Source of the DNA: Clostridia bacterium
GTDB lineage: Bacteria; Bacillota; Clostridia; TANB77; CAG-508
Assembly (NCBI GenBank): GCA_900768805.1
Contig: CAAGEF010000247.1
Location: forward strand, 1-6,095
Direction of reading: 5' to 3'
Length of the DNA: 6,095 nucleotides
Below are positions 1-5,661 of the stretch, one piece after another. Below the pieces are notes generated by a model. It ran no database searches and had not been told where the DNA came from. It saw only the letters and a program-made list of their open reading frames with translations. Every line of letters starts with the position of its first letter. The first letter of the stretch is position 1. The translations under genes and the position numbers were made by a program.

Positions 1-811
1 TCTTTATTAAATCTTTATTTTCTTCAAGTTTGCCTAAAAATAATGAAATACCAAAACTTATTATTAAAAGAAATATGGAAAAAATTGAATTTAAATTTAA
101 TCCTAAAGTGCAATTGCTAGTTAATATATTTGGAATTATTGATAAAAATAATCCAAAAACTATAGAAAATACAGCTGTATAATATTTTTTTAATAATTTG
201 TTTATTAGAAAGGATATAATTATAGCTCCAAATATAAGACCAAATCCTGCTGGTATTAGTACAGATAAATTAAAATTTGCAAGAGAGCTTACATATAATT
301 CATATAATCCCAAAGATGAAAGAATTACAGCACTATCAACCCCAGGAACAATTGAAGAACCCGCAACAGCAACTCCTAATAGAACAGATTGAAAGATATT
401 TGGATTTATTATTTTTGGAAATAAGTTTTTATTAAAGAAAAATAAACTAAATCCAAGAATAAATGCTATTAAAATTACAAAATAATATTTATAATTAAAT
501 CCTTCTTTTTTTACTTCTTTATAAAAAAGAGGTATTGTTCCTAAGATTAATCCTAAAAAAGCAAATCTTGTATACATTTCATAATTTGTAAGTAAAAAAT
601 TGATTAATTTACTAAATAGTAAAATTCCAATTCCAGCTCCTAAAACTATTGGAAGTAAAAATAAAATATTTTGCTTAAAATTTTTAAATAAAGTTCCTAT
701 AGCATTTATTGTTTTTTGATATAATCCGAAGATAACTAATAAAACACTTCCACTAAGTCCTGGAGCAATTCCACCAAGACCTATAAATATACCTTTAAAA
801 AAATTACTCAT
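1..811 (-). CDS. DUF368 (PopT-type) membrane protein, probable polyprenyl-phosphate transporter, 3' end missing
   Basis: Translating the minus strand from the ATG at 811-809 gives 270 codons with no stop before the window edge, so the C-terminus is missing, probably by only a few to a few tens of residues. The protein is a very hydrophobic polytopic membrane protein rich in F, L and I. It carries the two related motifs typical of DUF368: GGIAPGLSGS near residues 13-22 and SSIVPGVDSA near 152-161. These look like an internal duplication. DUF368 members (PopT) have been described as transporters that recycle undecaprenyl phosphate across the cytoplasmic membrane for peptidoglycan and other envelope polymers; that role is transferred by family, not shown here. 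The start is supported by an AGGAGGAG ribosome binding site at 822-815. The gene has its own promoter and lies downstream of the SDR terminator, so it is probably transcribed alone. Family assignment is firm; substrate is inferred. Confidence 0.9.
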   Translation of the reverse strand, partial: MSNFFKGIFIGLGGIAPGLSGSVLLVIFGLYQKTINAIGTLFKNFKQNILFLLPIVLGAGIGILLFSKLINFLLTNYEMYTRFAFLGLILGTIPLFYKEVKKEGFNYKYYFVILIAFILGFSLFFFNKNLFPKIINPNIFQSVLLGVAVAGSSIVPGVDSAVILSSLGLYELYVSSLANFNLSVLIPAGFGLIFGAIIISFLINKLLKKYYTAVFSIVFGLFLSIIPNILTSNCTLGLNLNSIFSIFLLIISFGISLFLGKLEENKDLIK

Positions 812-838
812 AATCTCCTCCTAAAAAATACTTTGCAT

Positions 839-867
839 ATTATATAAAAAATTTATAAACTTTGCAA
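839..867 (-). promoter_or_regulatory. Predicted sigma-A promoter of the DUF368 gene
   Basis: On the minus strand there is TTGCAA (867-862), a 17-nt spacer, and a perfect TATAAT (844-839). This predicts a start near 832 and a leader of about 20 nt that just contains the ribosome binding site. An 8-base direct repeat, ACTTTGCA on the plus strand, occurs at 830-837 and 859-866. One copy overlaps the -35 box and the other lies near the predicted start. Confidence 0.65.
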
Positions 868-937
868 TACCAATGAATTTTCAGTTAGAGAATAAAGTCG
901 AATTTTGTAATATTTTTAGTTATATTGAAATATAAGC

Positions 938-967
938 AAAAACGAATGAGTAAAAATTACTCATTCG
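938..967 (-). terminator. Intrinsic terminator of the SDR gene
   Basis: An 11-bp perfect stem (arms 943-953 and 957-967, CGAATGAGTAA on the plus strand) closes a 3-nt loop. On the minus strand it is followed by five U residues (942-938). It starts 8 nt after the SDR stop codon at 977-975. It separates the SDR transcript from the DUF368 gene downstream. Confidence 0.85.
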
Positions 968-974
968 CTTAAGA

Positions 975-1715
975 TTAGCTTCTAGCTGCACCATCAACAG
1001 ATAAAATATTTCCTGTTACATAACTTGCCATATCACTTGCAAGATATAAAAATGCATTTGCAATATCAATAGGTTCTCCAACACGACCAAGAGGTATTGT
1101 TTTTATAAGAGGTTCAATTAATTCTTTTGGTAAGCTTGAAACCATATCAGTATTTGTTACACCAGGAGCAACAGCATTAACACGAATATTATGAGGTCCA
1201 AGTTCTCGTGCTAAAGATTTTGTGAATCCATTTACAGCAAATTTACTAGTAGGGTATCCAATACCTGATGGCTGACCATAGATACTTACCATTGAACTTG
1301 TATTTAAAATAACACCACTGTGTTGTTCTTTCATAATTGGAACTACTGCTTTTGTCATATAAAACATTGCATTTACATTTATAGACATTATTCTATCAAA
1401 TTCTTCTGGAGTAGTTTCATCAATTTTTTTATTAGCACTTATTCCAGCATTATTAATTAAAATATCAATATGACCATATTTTTCTTTTATTAAATTTACA
1501 AAATTTTCAACTTCTTCATAATTGTTTAAATTTGGAAAATATCCTTCAACATTATTTAATCCTTCTTCTTTTAAAGAATTAAGTGCTTTGTCAACAGTTT
1601 CTTGTCTAGAACCAAGTAATATAACAGTAGATTTATTTTGTGCAAATAATTTTACTGTTTCATATCCTATTCCTCTAGTTCCTCCAGTTATAATTGTTAC
1701 CTTTTCTTCTAACAT
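975..1715 (-). CDS. SDR-family NAD(P)-dependent oxidoreductase (FabG/BaiA-like)
   Basis: This is a complete 246-residue classical short-chain dehydrogenase, the usual length, expected to be a cytoplasmic tetramer that interconverts a hydroxyl and a keto group. The Rossmann cofactor motif TGGTRGIG is at residues 10-17 and NNAG at 88-91. The catalytic tetrad is N113, S141, Y154 and K158 (motif YPTSK). G-S-R at 35-37 places Arg after the second strand, which favours NADP(H). The start is supported by AGGAGG at 1730-1725, 9 nt upstream. There is no fab or bai neighbour. From memory, several stretches resemble bile-acid BaiA enzymes of Clostridium more than housekeeping FabG: KVTIITGGTRGIG, INNAGIS, GYPTSK, VAPGVTNTDM and the ending SVDGA. 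The substrate is therefore open: 3-oxoacyl-ACP, a steroid hydroxyl or another small ketone. SDR membership is certain, the substrate is not. Confidence 0.95.
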   Translation of the reverse strand: MLEEKVTIITGGTRGIGYETVKLFAQNKSTVILLGSRQETVDKALNSLKEEGLNNVEGYFPNLNNYEEVENFVNLIKEKYGHIDILINNAGISANKKIDETTPEEFDRIMSINVNAMFYMTKAVVPIMKEQHSGVILNTSSMVSIYGQPSGIGYPTSKFAVNGFTKSLARELGPHNIRVNAVAPGVTNTDMVSSLPKELIEPLIKTIPLGRVGEPIDIANAFLYLASDMASYVTGNILSVDGAARS

Positions 1716-1761
1716 AAAATTTTTCCTCCTTATATTTTAATCTATAAAAATATTTTTAAAA

Positions 1762-1790
1762 ATTATATCACTTTTATATTATTTTTACTA
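1762..1790 (-). promoter_or_regulatory. Predicted extended -10 promoter of the SDR gene
   Basis: The minus strand has TGATATAAT (1770-1762), a perfect -10 box with the TGN extension. The best -35 candidate, TAGTAA at 1790-1785 (17-nt spacer), is weak, as is common with extended -10 promoters. The predicted start is near 1755, giving a leader of about 40 nt. Confidence 0.55.
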
Positions 1791-1869
1791 CACTTTAAAT
1801 TAAATTTTTATATTTTAGATGATAGTGAATTCAAATAAAGATATTTATAAAATAATGATTAATTCAAAC

Positions 1870-1898
1870 TTGAATGTTATGTAAATTTGTGGTATAAT
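1870..1898 (+). promoter_or_regulatory. ftsH: Predicted sigma-A promoter of the ftsH-like gene
   Basis: TTGAAT (1870-1875), a 17-nt spacer and a perfect TATAAT (1893-1898) give a strong housekeeping promoter with a predicted start near 1905 and a leader of about 68 nt. Two inverted repeats overlap it. ATTCAA-AC-TTGAAT at 1862-1875 covers the -35 box. ATAATACT/AGTATTAT at 1894-1901 and 1910-1917 covers the -10 box and the start site. Either could be a repressor site, but neither matches an operator I recognise. Confidence 0.7.
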
Positions 1899-1922
1899 AC
1901 TTCTATTCGAGTATTATTTTTT

Positions 1923-1944
1923 TAGGAAATGGATACATTTTCTA
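1923..1944 (+). other. Hairpin in the ftsH leader
   Basis: TAGGAAATG (1923-1931) pairs with CATTTTCTA (1936-1944) as a 9-bp stem with one G-U pair and a GATA loop. It lies between the predicted transcription start and the ribosome binding site AAGGAGA (1961-1967). It does not cover the ribosome binding site, so a role in mRNA stability or protein binding is as likely as translation control. No known riboswitch was recognised. Confidence 0.4.
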
Positions 1945-1972
1945 TGGGTTCATGTGGTGAAAGGAGATTTTT

Positions 1973-3706
1973 ATGAACAAAAAAAATAATCGGATTAAGT
2001 TTTCAGTAAGGCTCTGTCTGATAATAATAGTTAGTATTTTTTTATGGACAGTAATGTTTGGAAATGGAAATGAAAAGGAAAGTGAGCTTTCATATGACAA
2101 AGTAATTTCATATATAAAATGTGATGAAGTTACAAAAATAGAAGCTCAAAAAGATTCTTTGACAATCTCAGTTAAATTAAAAGATGGAACTGAAAAGAAA
2201 GCAGTAGTTCCAGACATGGAGGAATTTACTTCCTTAGTTTCAAAAAAAATCGAGAATGGAGCTGAAATTGAATTCAAAGTCAACCAAACTAATACAGTAC
2301 TTATTGGAATTTTATCAGCAGTTGGTAATATAGCAGTTTGGGTAATTGTTCTTTTTGCACTTCCTAAGATTATGACAAGTATGACTGGTAGCAAATATGA
2401 AATTAAATCTGTAAAATCAGATAAAAGATTTTCTGACGTTGCTGGTATTGACGAGGAAAAAGAACAACTTGAAGAAGTTGTTCAATTTCTTAAAGCACCG
2501 CAAAAATATATCAGAAGTGGTGCTAAAATTCCGAAAGGAATTATTTTGCATGGTGCTCCAGGAACAGGTAAAACTTTGCTTGCAAAAGCTGTCGCTGGAG
2601 AAGCTGGAGTTCCTTTTTTCCAAACAACAGGCTCTAGTTTTGAAGAAAAATTAGTAGGAGTAGGTGCTTCTCGAATTCGAGAGCTTTTTGCTGAAGCTAA
2701 AAAGGTAGCACCAGCAATAATCTTTATTGATGAAATTGATGCTGTGGCTCAAAGTCGCTATAGTGGCAGATCGTATAGTGAACAAACTCTGAATCAATTA
2801 TTAGCTGAAATGGATGGGTTTGGAACAAATGATAATGTTATTGTAATGGCTGCTACTAACCATATCGATATTTTGGATTCAGCACTGATAAGACCAGGTC
2901 GTTTTGACCGCCATGTATATGTACCTATGCCAGATGTAGTGGCTCGAGAAAAAATTCTTCAGGTTCATAGTAGAAACAAAAGGTTTGATGGAATTTCTTT
3001 AGAAGAAGTGGCTAAAAAAACAGTTGGTTTTTCAGGTGCAGATCTTGAAAATGTTTTAAATGAAGCAACTATTCATTCTGTAAATCATGGTACAGGAGTT
3101 ATCAGAAGCGAGGATATCGAAGAAGCAATTGCTAGAGTTCTAGTTGGACTGGCTAAAAAGAATGCAGCAATTTCTGAAGATGATAAGTATTTAACTGCAG
3201 TTCATGAAGCTGGTCATGCTATTGTTTCAGCAGTAGTAAGACCTAATGTTAAAAACTTCGGTATATCTATTGTACCACGTGGAAATGCTGGAGGATATAA
3301 CTTTTTTGATGATTCGGATAAAACTTATCAAAGAAAATCTGATTTGTTAAAACAGATGCAAGTTTTGTATGGTGGAAGAGTAGCCGAAGAACTTATTCTT
3401 GGAGATATTTCTAGTGGTGCTACTAATGATTTTGAAAAGGCTAGTAAAATCGGTCATAGAATGCTTACAAGATTTGCTATGAATGGAAGTTTTGTTACAA
3501 AAATTTCTGGAGAATCTGATTTCAATACAAAGTTAGATTCAAACAAAATGAATGAACTCGAAAAACTCTGCAAAGAAGCATATGAAATTGCGTATGCTGT
3601 TGTGGAAAAACATAAAACTCAACTTCTCGAATTGGCAGATTTACTTATGGAAAAAGAGTATCTGTCTTGTGATGAGATTGAATGTTTTATAAGTGAAAAA
3701 CTCTAA
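1973..3706 (+). CDS. ftsH: FtsH-type membrane-bound ATP-dependent zinc metalloprotease
   Basis: A 577-residue FtsH-family protein that should assemble as a membrane hexamer and unfold and degrade membrane or cytosolic proteins. Order of parts: membrane segment about 12-30, small external domain about 31-107, second membrane segment about 108-131, AAA module about 150-390, M41 protease domain about 400-577. Walker A is GAPGTGKT (194-201), Walker B is IIFIDE (249-254), sensor 1 is AATN (293-296), and both arginine fingers are present (R310, R313). The zinc site is HEAGH (411-415) with the expected third ligand D486. Oddities: the pore-loop aromatic (Phe in usual FVG) is Leu227 in KLVG; the LPEED-like stretch after the zinc site is replaced by NFFDDSDK (443-450); and the region after TRFAM is shortened, so the protein is smaller than the usual 600-650. 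AAGGAGA at 1961-1967 supports the start. It is not beside tilS or hpt, so it may be an accessory copy rather than the housekeeping FtsH. Confidence 0.93.
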   Translation: MNKKNNRIKFSVRLCLIIIVSIFLWTVMFGNGNEKESELSYDKVISYIKCDEVTKIEAQKDSLTISVKLKDGTEKKAVVPDMEEFTSLVSKKIENGAEIEFKVNQTNTVLIGILSAVGNIAVWVIVLFALPKIMTSMTGSKYEIKSVKSDKRFSDVAGIDEEKEQLEEVVQFLKAPQKYIRSGAKIPKGIILHGAPGTGKTLLAKAVAGEAGVPFFQTTGSSFEEKLVGVGASRIRELFAEAKKVAPAIIFIDEIDAVAQSRYSGRSYSEQTLNQLLAEMDGFGTNDNVIVMAATNHIDILDSALIRPGRFDRHVYVPMPDVVAREKILQVHSRNKRFDGISLEEVAKKTVGFSGADLENVLNEATIHSVNHGTGVIRSEDIEEAIARVLVGLAKKNAAISEDDKYLTAVHEAGHAIVSAVVRPNVKNFGISIVPRGNAGGYNFFDDSDKTYQRKSDLLKQMQVLYGGRVAEELILGDISSGATNDFEKASKIGHRMLTRFAMNGSFVTKISGESDFNTKLDSNKMNELEKLCKEAYEIAYAVVEKHKTQLLELADLLMEKEYLSCDEIECFISEKL

Positions 3707-3745
3707 AAAAAAGCGGAATGTGTTTAATTACATGTTCCGCTTTTT
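3705..3745 (+). terminator. Intrinsic terminator after the ftsH-like gene
   Basis: GCGGAATGTG (3713-3722) pairs with CATGTTCCGC (3731-3740) with two wobble pairs around an 8-nt loop. It is flanked by eight A (3705-3712) and five T (3741-3745). It begins at the stop codon of ftsH. The A and T tracts on either side mean it could also work on the opposite strand, though no gene faces it from the right. Confidence 0.88.
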
Positions 3746-3811
3746 ATCATATATAAAAATCAATAATATAAAATTTAAATAAAACATAAAATCTATAGTA
3801 AATAAAAAATC

Positions 3812-3877
3812 AAGTAATTTTATGAAAAATATAGATAAATTTTTTTTGTATGTTATAATAAAAAAATAAAATTACTT
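3812..3877. repeat. 12-bp perfect inverted repeat bracketing a promoter
   Basis: AAGTAATTTTAT (3812-3823) and its exact reverse complement ATAAAATTACTT (3866-3877) are 42 nt apart. The predicted promoter of the protease-less FtsH paralog (3832-3859) lies wholly between the arms, and the right arm is in the leader. This suggests paired binding of a dimeric regulator on both sides of the promoter. Chance pairing in AT-rich DNA cannot be excluded. Confidence 0.5.
3832..3859 (+). promoter_or_regulatory. Predicted extended -10 promoter of the FtsH-like ATPase gene
   Basis: TGTTATAAT (3851-3859) is a perfect -10 box with a TGN extension. TAGATA (3832-3837) is a weak -35 candidate at a 16-nt spacing. 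The predicted start is near 3866, giving a leader of about 29 nt. Together with the ftsH terminator upstream, this makes the gene a separate transcription unit. Confidence 0.6.
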
Positions 3878-3894
3878 TAAAGAAGAGGTTTAAA

Positions 3895-5067
3895 ATGAAA
3901 AATAAAAAAATATGGATAATAATTACAATAATAGTGATTATGATTTTAATTTTTGGAATTGTATTATATGGTGATAGTTCGATTTATTGTAAATATAAAG
4001 ACTTTTCAGAAGAACTTGAAAAAGATAATATTGATACAGTTATTATATTAGATACAAAACTTGAATTTACCAAGAAAAATGACGATACAAAATATTACAC
4101 AGATAATCCAGAATATGATGGATTTAAAGAAAAGCTATTACTAAAAGGAATTTCTGTTCAAACAGATTCTACTACAGAGTCAATTAGTTTTGTTTTTGAT
4201 ATTATATTTTATCTAATATTTTTCGGAATAGTAGGCTTTGCTACTTATAAAGTATTTAATATGACTGGAAATTCTTTTAAAATAGTAAAAAATACAAATG
4301 TTAAATTTGAAAATATTGCAGGTATGGATGAATTAAAAAAAGAAATGTCTAAAGTTGTAGAAATACTAAAAAATCAAGAAGAATATGAGAGAAAAGGAAT
4401 AAGACCAATTAAAGGTATAATACTAGAAGGAAATCCTGGAAATGGAAAAACTTTATTTGCAAAAGCTTTAGCCGGAGAAACAGATGTTAATTTTATTGCT
4501 ACAAAAGGAGCTGATTTTCAAAGTGCAATAATGTCTATGGGAGCTAGGAAAATAAGAATGCTCTTTAAAAAAGCTAGAAAATGTAAACCGTGTATAATTT
4601 TTATTGATGAGTTTGATGGAATTGGAGAAAGAAGAAATTATGCTGGAACAGGTGTAGATAAAGAAAATAATAGAATAATTACAGCAATGTTAAATGAAAT
4701 GGATGGATTTGATACACAATCTGGAATTCTAGTAATTGCAGCTACAAATTCATATAGTTCTTTAGATCCAGCGTTAATTAGACCAGGCAGATTTGATTTA
4801 AAATATAATGTTCCTAATCCAGATTATAATACTAGAATACAACTTATTGATTTATATACAAAAGATAAAATATTATCAGAACAAGTTGATAAAAGAAAAT
4901 TATCAGAGGCTTTTGAAAACTTAAGTTGTTCTGCTATAGAAGCTATTTTAAATGAGGCATCAACTCTTGCTAATATTGAAAATTTAGAAAAAATTACAAT
5001 TGAAAATATTATAGTTGCTGCTAGAAAAACAAATTGTAATATAAATTTGAGAAAAATAATGAGATAA
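3895..5067 (+). CDS. FtsH-like membrane AAA ATPase lacking the M41 protease domain
   Basis: A 390-residue FtsH paralog. Membrane segments lie at about 5-25 and 97-120. Between them is an external domain of FtsH type, with the familiar KYYTDNPEYDGF pattern at 66-77. The AAA module follows: Walker A GNPGNGKT (179-186), Walker B IIFIDE (234-239), sensor 1 AATN (282-285) and a helical lid (about 335-377). The protein stops 13 residues after the lid, where FtsH would continue to HEXXH, so there is no protease. A terminator starts 7 nt later and no zinc-site remnant follows, so this looks like a settled form rather than a fresh frameshift. Unusual residues: the pore loop reads IMS (212-214) in place of FVG; R299 is kept but the second arginine finger is Leu302; the usual FSGADLE of the lid is LSCSAIE (343-349). 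ATP binding looks intact, while hydrolysis may be weak. GAGG at 3885-3888 supports the start. It could act as a partner subunit of FtsH or as an unfoldase or chaperone. Confidence 0.9.
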   Translation: MKNKKIWIIITIIVIMILIFGIVLYGDSSIYCKYKDFSEELEKDNIDTVIILDTKLEFTKKNDDTKYYTDNPEYDGFKEKLLLKGISVQTDSTTESISFVFDIIFYLIFFGIVGFATYKVFNMTGNSFKIVKNTNVKFENIAGMDELKKEMSKVVEILKNQEEYERKGIRPIKGIILEGNPGNGKTLFAKALAGETDVNFIATKGADFQSAIMSMGARKIRMLFKKARKCKPCIIFIDEFDGIGERRNYAGTGVDKENNRIITAMLNEMDGFDTQSGILVIAATNSYSSLDPALIRPGRFDLKYNVPNPDYNTRIQLIDLYTKDKILSEQVDKRKLSEAFENLSCSAIEAILNEASTLANIENLEKITIENIIVAARKTNCNINLRKIMR

Positions 5068-5074
5068 TTTTTAT

Positions 5075-5122
5075 AACTGAGAAATGAATTTTTTGTAATA
5101 AATATTCGTTTTTCAGTTTTTT
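5075..5122 (+). terminator. Intrinsic terminator after the FtsH-like ATPase gene
   Basis: AACTGAGAAATGAAT (5075-5089) pairs along its full length with ATTCGTTTTTCAGTT (5104-5118), with two wobble pairs and a 14-nt loop. Six T residues (5117-5122), then C and four more T, follow. It separates the AAA gene from the sigma factor gene. Confidence 0.82.
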
Positions 5123-5132
5123 CTTTTATTTT

Positions 5133-5162
5133 TTGAAACCAAATACTTTTTTGAATTGTATT
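5133..5162 (+). promoter_or_regulatory. Candidate promoter of the sigma factor operon, ECF-like -35
   Basis: TGAAAC (5134-5139) matches the common -35 element of ECF sigma promoters such as SigW-type sites. TGTA (5157-5160) follows after 17 nt, close to the usual CGTA at 16. The same stretch can be read as a housekeeping promoter, TTGAAA (5133-5138) with TGTATT (5157-5162) at 18 nt. If the ECF reading is right, the operon drives its own expression. The sequence alone does not decide between them. Confidence 0.4.
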
Positions 5163-5184
5163 ATTAATAGATAGGAGGGAAAAT

Positions 5185-5661
5185 ATGCAAAAGGAGCAAT
5201 ATTTAAAGAATATAATAGAGAAATATTCGGATATGGTATATAGGATAGCTTTAACTAGATGTGAGTCAATAGAAAATGCAGAAGATATTTTTCAAGATGT
5301 TTTTGTTAAATTTAGTGAAAAAATGCCAACTTTTGTAAATGAAGAACATGAAAAGGCTTGGTTTATTAGAGTTACAATTAATTTAACCAAAAATTTAAAA
5401 AAATCGGCATGGAGCAATAAAATAATAGAATTAGATGAGAATATTGTTTTTGACACCAAAGAAGAAATGGAGGTTTTTAAAACAGTATGTGAATTACCTC
5501 AAAATTATAAAACTGTTATATACCTATTATATTATGAAGGATATAAAGTAAAAGAAATTTCTGAGTTTATGAAAATTAAAGAAGGAACTATTAAAACATG
5601 GCTTGCTAGAGCAAGAGCAATGTTAAAAGAAAAATTGGAAGGGGGATTTTGCGATGAATAA
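5185..5661 (+). CDS. ECF-type RNA polymerase sigma factor
   Basis: A 158-residue sigma-70 family protein with only regions 2 and 4, the ECF layout and a normal length. Region 2 covers about 10-75, with the core-binding and -10 part seen in YSDMVYRIAL, ENAEDIFQDVFVKF and AWFIRVTINL (the last at 58-67). Region 4 covers about 103-152: LPQNYKTVIYLLYYEG, then a helix-turn-helix from VKEIS to GTIKTWLARAR (122-144) that should read the -35 element. The start is set by AGGAGGG at 5173-5179, 5 nt upstream. Its last 8 nt overlap the start of the next gene, a membrane protein, which is the usual arrangement for an ECF sigma factor and its membrane regulator. Target genes and the inducing signal are unknown. 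It is not close enough to a named subgroup for a symbol. Confidence 0.95.
   Translation: MQKEQYLKNIIEKYSDMVYRIALTRCESIENAEDIFQDVFVKFSEKMPTFVNEEHEKAWFIRVTINLTKNLKKSAWSNKIIELDENIVFDTKEEMEVFKTVCELPQNYKTVIYLLYYEGYKVKEISEFMKIKEGTIKTWLARARAMLKEKLEGGFCDE

Noticed and set aside
198..392. 64-codon plus-strand open frame
   Set aside because: It lies wholly antisense to the DUF368 gene, has no ribosome binding site, and its product resembles no family; the minus-strand frame here encodes the conserved SSIVPGVDSA motif.
1522..1740. 72-codon plus-strand open frame
   Set aside because: It is antisense to the start of the SDR gene, whose Rossmann motif lies in this stretch, and its end runs over the SDR ribosome binding site.
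1905..1972. Riboswitch in the ftsH leader
   Set aside because: The leader is only about 68 nt with one simple hairpin, and no conserved aptamer core was recognised.
2146..2654. Three open frames in other frames or the other strand (2146-2394 minus, 2417-2623 minus, 2439-2654 plus)
   Set aside because: They are shadows of the ftsH-like gene; the real frame carries the continuous AAA module with Walker A in this region.
5068..5184. Remnant of a lost M41 protease domain after the FtsH-like ATPase
   Set aside because: The stretch is 117 bases of terminator hairpin, T-rich DNA, a promoter candidate and a ribosome binding site; no HEXXH-like coding is visible in any forward frame.
1973..5661. One operon of both AAA genes and the sigma factor
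   Set aside because: Strong terminators at 3705-3745 and 5075-5122, and a promoter between each pair of genes, argue for separate transcription. Functional linkage may still exist, but not through one long transcript.
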